Shown here: piece by piece, positions 35,406 to 43,245 of the stretch | How the letters are laid out: each line of letters opens with the position of its first letter | Numbering within the stretch: position 1 is the stretch's first letter | Assembly (NCBI RefSeq): GCF_000281715.2 | Contig: NZ_CP124576.1 | Location: 131,501-195,500, forward strand | DNA length: 64,000 nucleotides | Reading direction: 5' to 3' | Origin: Sphingobium sp. AP49 | GTDB taxonomy: Bacteria > Pseudomonadota > Alphaproteobacteria > Sphingomonadales > Sphingomonadaceae | Notes under the pieces: generated by a model | What the model was told of the DNA's origin: nothing | The model's input: the letters and a program-made list of their open reading frames with translations, nothing else | Database searches by the model: none | Made by a program: the position numbers and the translations under genes

Positions 35406-36710
35406 ATGAGCAAGAGCGCCGATCCCTGTCCTCCATCCGCCGTCAGCCATGGCGTCGGCATCGCCGGCCTGGTCGGCCTCGGCATCTGGACGCTGGTCGC
35501 CCGCCATTATGGCATGAACGGGCCGAACGCTGGCCTTGCCGCAGTATTCGCCTGTGGCATGCCGATGGTGCTCTGGTCGCTGCTGGTGGACAAGGTGCAT
35601 CGCAATCCGTCGACCGGCATGGCCTGGGACACGCCCGCGCGCACCGTCCGCAGCATCATCGACGTCAGCATCGTCAAGATCGCCGGCCTCTGGGCGACCT
35701 GGCTTGCCATCGCCGTCTTCTATTGCATCGGCCGCTGGTACTGGACGGGCAATTATCGTCTCTCGATGGATCTGTTCATGGTGGCCGCGCCCTGGCTGCT
35801 GCTCTTTTCCATCCCCTATGTCATCTGGGTCGATCGCCGGCTGGTTGAACCGCGCGATGCCAGCTATGCGTTCGGCCAATGGGTGATCGGCGGGGCGGCG
35901 GGCCGGGCCGATCGGACCCAGGTCGCCAATCATGCGCGCGCCTGGACGGTGAAGGGCTTCTTCCTCGCCTTCATGATATCGATCGTGCCGGGCAATTTTT
36001 CCAGCGTCGTCGAATGGCGGGTGGACGGCATCCTGTCCAATCCGGTGGCGATGGTCGGCTTTCTGGTCGCGATCATGTTCATGATCGACGTCTGCATGGC
36101 GACGGTCGGTTATCTGCTGACCTGCAAGCCGCTCGATTCGCATATCCGCACGGCCAATCCCCATCTCGCCGGATGGGTCGCCGCGCTGATCTGCTATCCG
36201 CCCTTCGTGATGATGGGGGGCGGGGCGCCGCTCGACTATCATTCGGGCGGCGCGCAATGGGATATGTGGACCCAGGGCCATGGCTGGCTGCAATGGCTGC
36301 TGGGGGCCTGGCTGGTCCTGCTCACGGCCATCTACGCCTGGGCCACGGTCGCCTTCGGCATCCGTTTTTCCAACCTCACGCATCGCGGCATATTGACCCA
36401 CGGTCCCTATCGCTGGACCCGGCATCCGGCCTATCTGTCGAAGAATCTCTTCTGGTGGTTCTCGGCGCTGCCGTTCCTCACCGTGACCGGCAGCTTCACG
36501 GACATGGTACGCAATTGCGTACTGCTGGGCGTCACCAATGCGATCTATTATTGGCGGGCGAAGACGGAGGAGCAGCATCTCTCCGCCGATCCCGATTATC
36601 GCGCCTATAGCGACTGGATGGCCCGCAATGCCCCGGTGCCGCGCTTCTTTGCCTGGCTGACCGGGCGTAAGCCACTTGCCGAGGCGGAAAAGCTGCAGCC
36701 CGCCGAATGA
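35406..36710 (+). CDS. Isoprenylcysteine methyltransferase-like (ICMT/PEMT) membrane protein
   Basis: A 434-residue membrane protein with about nine or ten hydrophobic helices. The last third has the ICMT/phospholipid methyltransferase signature: LTHRGILTHGPYRWTRHPAY (about 330-349), then LSKNLFWWFSALPF, and the C-terminal WRAKTEEQHLSADPDYRAYS, which has the Glu-Glu/Tyr pattern that binds S-adenosylmethionine at the membrane face. The long N-terminal membrane domain (~300 residues) is extra relative to a plain ICMT. The natural substrate is unknown, since bacteria lack prenylated CaaX proteins. The start ATG 35406 was chosen; the open frame upstream is a shadow. Confidence 0.8.
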   Translation: MSKSADPCPPSAVSHGVGIAGLVGLGIWTLVARHYGMNGPNAGLAAVFACGMPMVLWSLLVDKVHRNPSTGMAWDTPARTVRSIIDVSIVKIAGLWATWLAIAVFYCIGRWYWTGNYRLSMDLFMVAAPWLLLFSIPYVIWVDRRLVEPRDASYAFGQWVIGGAAGRADRTQVANHARAWTVKGFFLAFMISIVPGNFSSVVEWRVDGILSNPVAMVGFLVAIMFMIDVCMATVGYLLTCKPLDSHIRTANPHLAGWVAALICYPPFVMMGGGAPLDYHSGGAQWDMWTQGHGWLQWLLGAWLVLLTAIYAWATVAFGIRFSNLTHRGILTHGPYRWTRHPAYLSKNLFWWFSALPFLTVTGSFTDMVRNCVLLGVTNAIYYWRAKTEEQHLSADPDYRAYSDWMARNAPVPRFFAWLTGRKPLAEAEKLQPAE

Positions 36711-36729
36711 CCGGCGGGCTGCGCTAAAA

Positions 36730-38103
36730 TCAGAAGCTTTCCTCGGCATAGACGCGGCTGACATCGCCGCCCCATTCGCCATGATAGCGGTCGAGCAGGC
36801 GCTCGGCCGGGGTCTTGCCGGTGGCGATCACCTCATCGAGCGCCGACAGATAGCCGGTCTCATTGTCGCCCGCCGCGTTGAACCGCTGGCGTGCGGCCAG
36901 GCCTGAGCGCGCGATGTCCAGCACCTGCGGCGCGATGTCGCGCAACGTGCGCCCACCGGATACCGGTGCGTCCAGGCCCAGCTTCGGCACGGAATCGCGC
37001 AGCACCTGCCGCTCCTCCATGCTCCAGTCCTTGACCAGATCCCAGGCGGCGTCGAGCGCGCCCTGGTCATAGAGCAGGCCGACCCACAGGGCCGGCAGCG
37101 CACAGATGCGATTCCACGGCCCACCGTCGGATCCGCGCATTTCCAGGAAGCTCTTGAGCCGCACTTCGGGGAAGGCGGTGGAGAGATGATCCTCCCAATC
37201 CTTCTCGGTCGGCTTTTCGCCGGGCAGCACCGACAGCTTGCCGTCCAGGAAGTCGCGGAACGAAAGGCCCGCCGCATCGATATATTTGCCGTCGCGATAG
37301 ACGAAATACATCGGCACATCGAGCGCATAGTCGGCATAGCGCTCGTATCCGAAGCCATCCTCGAACACGAAGGGCAGCATGCCGGTGCGCTGCGGGTCGG
37401 TGTCCGACCAGATATGGCTGCGATAGGACAGGAAGCCGTTGGGCTTGCCCTCGGTGAAGGGCGAATTGGCGAACAGCGCGGTGCCGAGCGGCTGCAGCGC
37501 CAGCGAGACACGGAACTTCTGCACCATGTCCGCCTCGCTGCCATAGTCGAGGTTGGTCTGGATGGTGCAGGTGCGCAGCATCATGTCCAGGCCCATCGAT
37601 CCCACTCGCGGCATGTGCCGCAGCATGATGTCATACCGGCCCTTGGGCATGATCGGCAGCTCGGCGCGGGTCTTGTCGGGCCACATGCCCAGGCCCAGGA
37701 AGCCCAGCCCCAGCATGTCGCCGACATATTTCACCTGTTCCAGATGGCGGCCGGTCTCGGCGCAGGTCTGGTGGAGGTTGTCGAGCGGCGCGCCGCTGAG
37801 TTCCAGCTGACCCGCCGGTTCCAGGCTGATCGTGCCGTCGGCGCCGGACAGGGCGATGATATTCTCGCCCTCGAACACCGGGCTCCAGCCATAGCGGGTC
37901 AGGCCGATCAGCAGCGTGTGGATGCCGCCCTTTTCCTCATAGGCCGGGGCATGATGGTCCTTCGTCGAATAGACGAATTTCTCGTGCTCCGTGCCGATCC
38001 GCCAGCGATCCTTGGGCTTGGCGCCCTTGGCAAAGGTCGCAATCAGCTGGTCGCGGCTTTCGATGACGGGATCATGTCCGCCTGAGTCGGTTCTGGTGCT
38101 CAT
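36730..38103 (-). CDS. gshA: Glutamate-cysteine ligase (plant/alphaproteobacterial type)
   Basis: A 457-residue enzyme catalysing the first step of glutathione synthesis. It has the class-specific WRIGTEHEKF (about 34-43), ISLEPAGQLELSGAP, RHMPRVGSMGLDMMLRTCTI, QTNLDYGSEADMV, ALQPLGTALFANSPF, and LEMRGSDGGPWNRICALPAL. These mark the type shared by alphaproteobacteria and plants rather than the E. coli GshA type. It lies 101 bases downstream of rsmE on the same strand, a common alphaproteobacterial pairing. Confidence 0.95.
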   Translation of the reverse strand: MSTRTDSGGHDPVIESRDQLIATFAKGAKPKDRWRIGTEHEKFVYSTKDHHAPAYEEKGGIHTLLIGLTRYGWSPVFEGENIIALSGADGTISLEPAGQLELSGAPLDNLHQTCAETGRHLEQVKYVGDMLGLGFLGLGMWPDKTRAELPIMPKGRYDIMLRHMPRVGSMGLDMMLRTCTIQTNLDYGSEADMVQKFRVSLALQPLGTALFANSPFTEGKPNGFLSYRSHIWSDTDPQRTGMLPFVFEDGFGYERYADYALDVPMYFVYRDGKYIDAAGLSFRDFLDGKLSVLPGEKPTEKDWEDHLSTAFPEVRLKSFLEMRGSDGGPWNRICALPALWVGLLYDQGALDAAWDLVKDWSMEERQVLRDSVPKLGLDAPVSGGRTLRDIAPQVLDIARSGLAARQRFNAAGDNETGYLSALDEVIATGKTPAERLLDRYHGEWGGDVSRVYAEESF

Positions 38104-38204
38104 GCCCCGCCCTTAATCTTTCCCCTTCGCGCGTCAAATCGAGGCGCGAATGCGACAGATAAGGCAGGCCTATCTTCGCTTCAATTGGTTGCGGAAGAAA
38201 ACCA

Positions 38205-38951
38205 TTAGTCCCAGTCGCCATTCACCGTCATCCAGGCCGCCGTGGCGGCGATCGCGGCGGTCTCTGCACGCAGGATTCGTGGGCCTAGCGATACCGGAAC
38301 GGCACCGGGCGTCGCCCGGATCGCGTCGCGCTCGACCGGATCGAATCCGCCCTCGGGTCCGACCAGAAACGCCGCCGGGCCGGGATAGGTGCGCAAGGTT
38401 TCGTCCAGCGATGCCCCGCCGGTCTCGTCGGCGAAGAACAGATGCCGCTCCGCCGACCAGCCCTTCAGTAGCGCGTCGAGCTTCACCATTTCGGTCAGCT
38501 CCGGCAGCGCGGTGCGGCCGCACTGCTCGGCGGCCTCCACCAGATGGGCGTGCAATCGGTCGAGATTGAGCTTGTCGACCACCGCCCGCCGGGTCAGCAC
38601 CGGCTGCAATCGCGCGACGCCCAGTTCGCACGCCTTTTCCGCGATCAGGTCGATCCGTCCCTTCTTGATCGGCGCGCAGCACAGCCAGAAATCGGGCACC
38701 ACCTCCGGCGGCTTGGTCTGCTGCACGCATTCCAGCACCAGGTCGCGCTTGCGGATATCGCGCGCGCGCGCAGCCCATTCGCCCGACTTGCCGTCGAACA
38801 GCAGCACGATATCGTCCGGCTTCACCCGCATCACGCTGATGAGGTAATGGGCGCCATTGCCGTCGACCGGCACGGCGACCCCTTCGCCCAGCAGCGTTTC
38901 GACATGCAGGCGCGGGGCGCTCTGCGGCGGCCAGGCGGGGGTAGCGGTCAT
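38205..38951 (-). CDS. rsmE: 16S rRNA (uracil-1498-N3)-methyltransferase RsmE
   Basis: A 248-residue SPOUT-class RNA methyltransferase that modifies U1498 in 16S rRNA. The N-terminal PUA-like part has HYLISVMRVKPDDIVLLFDG. The C-terminal knot has AFLVGPEGGFDPVERDAI and VSLGPRILRAETAAIAA, the S-adenosylmethionine pocket, and EQCGRTALPEL in between, all standard RsmE blocks. First gene of the rsmE-gshA pair, divergent from ubiA with a 95-base gap. Confidence 0.95.
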   Translation of the reverse strand: MTATPAWPPQSAPRLHVETLLGEGVAVPVDGNGAHYLISVMRVKPDDIVLLFDGKSGEWAARARDIRKRDLVLECVQQTKPPEVVPDFWLCCAPIKKGRIDLIAEKACELGVARLQPVLTRRAVVDKLNLDRLHAHLVEAAEQCGRTALPELTEMVKLDALLKGWSAERHLFFADETGGASLDETLRTYPGPAAFLVGPEGGFDPVERDAIRATPGAVPVSLGPRILRAETAAIAATAAWMTVNGDWD

Positions 38952-39046
38952 TTTGTCTCGTCCATTCCGGCCGCGCTTGTCGTCGGCCCGTTCTTCCCTA
39001 AAGAGGAAAGCGCGTTCCCGACAAGCGCGGGACGAACGGAGTTGCA

Positions 39047-39955
39047 GTGAATCAGTCGATCGTCCCCGACAGCGAAGCGCGCGGCCTGCTCGCGCGCCTG
39101 CCGGAAACCCCGCGAATCCTGGCCTCGCTGGCCCGACTCGACCGGCCGATCGGTTGGTGGCTGCTGTTCTGGCCGGGCGCCTGGGCCGTGGCGCTGGCGG
39201 GTGGCGCCTTTGTCCGCTGGCCGCTGATCCTCTGGCTGCTGCTCGGCAGCATCGCGATGCGCGGCGCGGGCTGCGTCTTCAACGATATCGTCGACCGTGA
39301 CCTCGACGCGCGGGTCGCCCGCACCGCCGCCCGGCCGCTCGCCAGCGGGGCGATGTCGGTGAAGGTCGCCTGGGTCTGGCTGCTCGCGCTCTGCCTGATC
39401 GGCCTCGTCGTCCTGTTCCAGCTCAGCGGCTATGCGCAGGTCGTGGCCTTGGGCTCGCTGGCGCTGGTCGCGGCCTATCCCTTCATGAAGCGGATCACCG
39501 GCTGGCCGCAAGTCTGGCTCGGCATCGTCTTCTCCTGGGCGGCGCTGGTCGGCTGGAGCGAGATTGCCGGCGCGCTGACCCTGCCGGGCCTGTGCCTCTA
39601 TGCCGGCTGCATCTTCTGGGTGCTGGGCTATGACACCATCTATGCGCTGCAGGACCGGGAGGATGACGCGCTGATCGGCATCGGCTCCAGCGCCTTGTCG
39701 ATGGGCCGCCATGTCCGGGGCGGGGTGACGCTCTGCTATCTCGTCGCGCTTGCGCTGTGGGCCAGCGCCATCTGGCAGGTCCGGCCGCAGCTGCTGGCGC
39801 TGGTCGCGCTGGCGCCGATGGCCGCCCATCTGCTCTGGCAGGTCGGCACGCTGAAGGAAGACGGCACCGATCCGCTCGTCAAATTCCGGTCCAATCGTTT
39901 TGCGGGATTGCTGATGTTCCTTGCCTGTCTGGTCGTCGGGAGTGCCGGCGCATGA
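39047..39955 (+). CDS. ubiA: 4-hydroxybenzoate polyprenyltransferase
   Basis: A 302-residue membrane enzyme that attaches the polyprenyl tail to 4-hydroxybenzoate in ubiquinone synthesis. It has the two Asp-rich diphosphate/Mg motifs: NDIVDRDLDARVARTAARPL (about 84-103) and ALQDREDDALIGI (about 201-213). Eight or nine hydrophobic helices. The GTG start at 39047 fits the usual N-terminal length. Overlaps the following phospholipase D gene by ATGA. Confidence 0.95.
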   Translation: MNQSIVPDSEARGLLARLPETPRILASLARLDRPIGWWLLFWPGAWAVALAGGAFVRWPLILWLLLGSIAMRGAGCVFNDIVDRDLDARVARTAARPLASGAMSVKVAWVWLLALCLIGLVVLFQLSGYAQVVALGSLALVAAYPFMKRITGWPQVWLGIVFSWAALVGWSEIAGALTLPGLCLYAGCIFWVLGYDTIYALQDREDDALIGIGSSALSMGRHVRGGVTLCYLVALALWASAIWQVRPQLLALVALAPMAAHLLWQVGTLKEDGTDPLVKFRSNRFAGLLMFLACLVVGSAGA

Positions 39956-41418
39956 GCATCACCGGCCTGCCCACCCCCGGTGAGGATTGCTGGCGCATCG
40001 AACAGGCGGTGCGCGCCAGCGTGATCGTCGATGCCGACGCCTATTTTCGTCATGCCCGTGCCGCGATGCTGAAGGCGAAGAAGCGGATCATGCTGATCGG
40101 CTGGGATTTCGACGCCGCGATCAGCCTGATCCGCGAAGACCAGGCCGATGATGGCGCGCCGGTGGTGATCGGCGACTTCATCAGCTGGCTGGTGGAACGC
40201 ACGCCGGACCTGGAAATCTATCTGCTGCGCTGGGACATGGGCGCGATGAAGTCGATGGTCCGGCCGACCAACCTCTTCACCACGCTCAAATGGATGGCGC
40301 ATCCGCGTGTCACGGTGAAGCTGGACGGCCATCATCCGCCCGCCGCCTCGCACCATCAGAAGATCGTCGTGATCGACGATTGCTTCGCCTTTTGCGGCGG
40401 CATCGACATGACCGGTGACCGCTGGGACACGCGCCATCATCGTGATGAGGATCCCGGTCGCCGCCATCCCGACGGCTCGCCCTATGGCCCCTGGCACGAT
40501 GCGACGACCGCCTTGCAGGGGCCGGTGGCGATGGCGCTGGGCGACCATGCCCGCGCCCGCTGGGTCGGTGCGGGCGGCGATGAACTGGCCCCGGTCGAGG
40601 GCGAATATGATTGCTGGCCCGATGCGCTGCCGGTCCATTTCGAGCATGTCGACGTCGCCATCGCCCGCTCCGCGCCAAAGATGGACGATCAGGAGGAACT
40701 GATCGAGATCGAGCAGCTCTATCTCCACCAGATCGGGGCCGCCCGGCACTGCATCTATGCCGAAAGCCAATATTTCGCCTCGCGCCGCATTGCCGAGGCG
40801 ATCGCCAGGCGGCTGGGTGATCCGGACGGGCCGGACATCGTCATCATCAACCCGCTCCAGGCCGATGGCTGGCTGGAACAGCAGGCGATGGACACTGCCC
40901 GAGCCCGCCTGTTCGAAGCGCTCAAGGCGCGCGACCCGCATGGCAAGCTGCGCATCTATCACCCCTTCACCACGCGCGGCGCGCCCATCTATGTCCATGC
41001 CAAGGTCTTGATCGTCGACGATCGACTGATCCGCGTCGGATCGTCCAACATGAACAACCGTTCGATGCGGCTCGACACCGAATGCGACGTGGTGATCGAC
41101 ACCGCGCTGCCCGGCAATGATGGCCGGCAGGAAACCATTCTCGCCATTCGCGACGACCTGATCGCCGAGCATCTCGATTTGCCGCGCGAGCGCGTGTCGG
41201 CGGTGATCGCCCAGCGCGGCCTGATCGCCGCGATCGAGGAATTGCGCACCAAGCCCGGCCGCACCCTGCGCCCCTATGAGGTGCCGGACCTTGCCGATGT
41301 CCAGGCCTGGCTCGCCGACAATGAGGTGCTCGATCCCGAAGGGCCGGATGAGATGTTCGAGCCGGTCAGCGAACGCGGCCTGTTCCGCCGGATGAAGGGC
41401 TGGTTCGGCCGGAGCTAG
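39952..41418 (+). CDS. Phospholipase D / cardiolipin synthase-like protein
   Basis: A 488-residue protein with both HKD motifs of the phospholipase D superfamily: SHHQKIVVIDDCFAFCGGID (about 126-145) and VHAKVLIVDDRLIRVGSSNM (about 347-366). No N-terminal membrane helices, so it is not a standard membrane cardiolipin synthase; it more closely resembles the soluble bacterial PLD group. The ATG at 39952 overlaps the ubiA stop. It may act in phospholipid remodelling, though the substrate is not shown by sequence. Confidence 0.9.
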   Translation: MSITGLPTPGEDCWRIEQAVRASVIVDADAYFRHARAAMLKAKKRIMLIGWDFDAAISLIREDQADDGAPVVIGDFISWLVERTPDLEIYLLRWDMGAMKSMVRPTNLFTTLKWMAHPRVTVKLDGHHPPAASHHQKIVVIDDCFAFCGGIDMTGDRWDTRHHRDEDPGRRHPDGSPYGPWHDATTALQGPVAMALGDHARARWVGAGGDELAPVEGEYDCWPDALPVHFEHVDVAIARSAPKMDDQEELIEIEQLYLHQIGAARHCIYAESQYFASRRIAEAIARRLGDPDGPDIVIINPLQADGWLEQQAMDTARARLFEALKARDPHGKLRIYHPFTTRGAPIYVHAKVLIVDDRLIRVGSSNMNNRSMRLDTECDVVIDTALPGNDGRQETILAIRDDLIAEHLDLPRERVSAVIAQRGLIAAIEELRTKPGRTLRPYEVPDLADVQAWLADNEVLDPEGPDEMFEPVSERGLFRRMKGWFGRS

Positions 41419-41419
41419 A

Positions 41420-41462
41420 GCATTCTGAAGTCGGCTGGAACAGCCGACGACTCGCAGAATGC
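41420..41462. repeat. Nested inverted repeat (hairpin element)
   Basis: Outer arms GCATTCTG/CAGAATGC and inner arms GTCGGCT/AGCCGAC around a five-base loop, between the phospholipase D and aminotransferase genes. It could end plus-strand transcription, though it lacks a T tail. The sequence style resembles dispersed palindromes I remember from sphingomonad intergenic regions. Confidence 0.6.
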
Positions 41463-41480
41463 GGCAATCAAAAGAAAATT

Positions 41481-41518
41481 AGAGCATCCTCCAATTCAAC
41501 CTAATCAGAGGATGCTCT
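41481..41518 (-). terminator. Terminator-like inverted repeat after the aminotransferase gene
   Basis: Arms AGAGCATCCTC/GAGGATGCTCT with a 16-base loop. On the minus strand it starts inside the TAG stop of the aminotransferase and is followed by AATTTTCTTTT. The long perfect arms suggest a terminator or a mobile palindrome used as one. Confidence 0.65.
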
Positions 41519-42623
41519 AAAGGGCGGCGAGGGCGGTGGCGATCCGCTCCGCCGCAATCGCAAACCCTTCGGCCTGCTGCGCGAAGCCCAGCCGCATATG
41601 CGCCGGCTGCCCGAAACAGTCGCCCGGCGCCAGCAGCACGCCCTGCGCCGCCAGCGCTTCGCACAGCGGCCGGCTGTCGCGCCCGTCGCCCAGCCAGGGG
41701 AAGGCGGTGGTGCCACCCTGCGGCCGCACCCATTGCAGCTTGCCATTGGCTTCCGCGATCAGCCGGTCGAGGACAGCGATGTTGACAGTCGCAACGGCCT
41801 TCAACCGATCGGTAATGGCTGCGCTGTGCTGTAGCGAATGGGTCGCCAGCCACTCCAGCAGGGGCGAACTGCTGATCGTGAAATAGCTGCGCGCGTCGAT
41901 GATCCGGGCACGCTGGGCATCGTCGGGTGCGATGATCCAGCCCATCCGCAGCCCCGGCAGCGACAGCGCCTTGGACATGTCGCTGGTGACATAGGCGTTG
42001 GGGATGCCGGCGGCCGATTGCTGCGGCGCGCCGAAATAGAGCGGATGATAGACCTCATCGACCAGCAGCGGCACGCCACGCTCGGCCAGCGCCGCCGCCA
42101 GCCGTGCGATCTCCGCGCGCGGCATCACCGATCCGCTGGGATTATGCGGCGTGTTGACCACGACGCCGGCGGTGTCGCCATCGACCAGCGCCAGGATCGC
42201 ATCCACATCCTGCGCAAAGCCGGTCTCGCGGGTCAGCGCATAGTGCCGCGTTCCCAGCCCCCAGGCCTGCGCCATCGCCGCATAGGCCGGATAGCCCGGA
42301 TCGGGCATCAGCATATGCGCGCCCGGTCGCGCGGCGAGGCAGAAGAAGATCGACAGGGCCTCCGACGATCCGGTGGTCACCACCACCCTGTCAGCTTCGC
42401 TGTCATGAAAGGCGGCGATCGCCGCGCGCAACGCCGCGCTCCCCTCCGGCGGGGCATAGCTTAGCACGGTGTCGTCGATCGCCAGCGGCGCGTCGCCCAG
42501 CGCGCAAATCTCCGCCACGCTCCAGCGCGGCCCGGTACTCGACGCCAGATTATAGGCGATCGGCGGCGTCGCGAAATCATAGGCCGACAGCCAATGGTCG
42601 AGGGCAAAGGGCGGCAGGTCCAT
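41517..42623 (-). CDS. PLP-dependent aminotransferase, class I/II
   Basis: A 368-residue fold-type I aminotransferase. The N-terminal region gives YNLASSTGPRWSVAEICALG. The cofactor-binding motifs are TGSSEALSIFFCLAARPG (about 81-98), VVNTPHNPSGSVMPRAEI (about 154-171), LLVDEVYHPLYF (Asp/Tyr about 185-190), and SDMSKALSLPGLRMGWI, where Lys about 219 should bind PLP. Arg in AHMRLGFA near the C-terminus should bind the substrate carboxylate. Substrate is unknown. The gene stands alone. Confidence 0.92.
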   Translation of the reverse strand: MDLPPFALDHWLSAYDFATPPIAYNLASSTGPRWSVAEICALGDAPLAIDDTVLSYAPPEGSAALRAAIAAFHDSEADRVVVTTGSSEALSIFFCLAARPGAHMLMPDPGYPAYAAMAQAWGLGTRHYALTRETGFAQDVDAILALVDGDTAGVVVNTPHNPSGSVMPRAEIARLAAALAERGVPLLVDEVYHPLYFGAPQQSAAGIPNAYVTSDMSKALSLPGLRMGWIIAPDDAQRARIIDARSYFTISSSPLLEWLATHSLQHSAAITDRLKAVATVNIAVLDRLIAEANGKLQWVRPQGGTTAFPWLGDGRDSRPLCEALAAQGVLLAPGDCFGQPAHMRLGFAQQAEGFAIAAERIATALAAL

Positions 42624-42699
42624 GGCACAACTCCGTGATCAGGCCACCAGCTTCGCCAGCCGCCGCGCGGGAGCAAGGACCGGTTGCGCGGCGCTGGCC

Positions 42700-43245
42700 T
42701 TAGCCGCGCTTCTTGCGCTTGCTTCTCGCTGGTACGGCATGTGCTTCGAGCTGTGCCAACAGGTCGGCCGCCGCGACTGGCTGCAGATAGCGTTTGGGGA
42801 TCACCCAATAGAGCTGCCGGGACAGATAGAGCTGCAAGACATCATCCGCGTCGTGATAGGCATGGAATTGCGTCCAAAGCATTGTCGCCTGGCTTATCTG
42901 CGATTCGAGGCGGATATGCTGTTCGTCCCAGCTATAGTGCATGGCTCCTTGCAGCCCTGCTTGTTCCTCGAATTGCCGTCGCGCAGCACGGGGGATGAAG
43001 ATCGCGTAATTGCCCCATAGGATGGCGATCCCCGCAGTAAGGCCGCCGATCGGCACGATGTTGTCCGACCAGCTTCCCAAGACCTGCGGCCCGGCCAAAA
43101 TTGCGATGGCGATGATGGCGACAATCAAGACGCTCAAGACCGGTATGAACCATTGCAAGAAGCGTAGGCTACCAAGATAATGATGACGCGCAGCGGCAGC
43201 GACATCATCGGCGGTCAACTGGACTGTTGTTTCATGTTGCATCAT
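42700..43245 (-). CDS. YcxB-like membrane protein
   Basis: A 181-residue protein. It has two membrane helices (about 31-55 and 64-82) in the N-terminal half, followed by a soluble C-terminal domain with the YcxB-like pattern: GAMHYSWDEQHIRLESQISQ, then TMLWTQFHAYHDADDVLQLY and YWVIPKRYL. The C-terminus is basic (SKRKKRG). Function unknown. It overlaps the smc stop (ATGA), so it is the last gene of the DUF721-dsbA-dsbA-smc transcript. Confidence 0.8.
   Translation of the reverse strand: MMQHETTVQLTADDVAAAARHHYLGSLRFLQWFIPVLSVLIVAIIAIAILAGPQVLGSWSDNIVPIGGLTAGIAILWGNYAIFIPRAARRQFEEQAGLQGAMHYSWDEQHIRLESQISQATMLWTQFHAYHDADDVLQLYLSRQLYWVIPKRYLQPVAAADLLAQLEAHAVPARSKRKKRG

Noticed and set aside
35202..36782. 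A 526-codon minus-strand frame opposite the ICMT-like gene
   Set aside because: The His/Arg/Asp-rich translation is typical of antisense to a membrane-protein gene.
42622..43020. A 132-codon plus-strand frame with a hydrophobic start
   Set aside because: It is antisense to the YcxB-like gene, which has the better family match and is coupled to smc.
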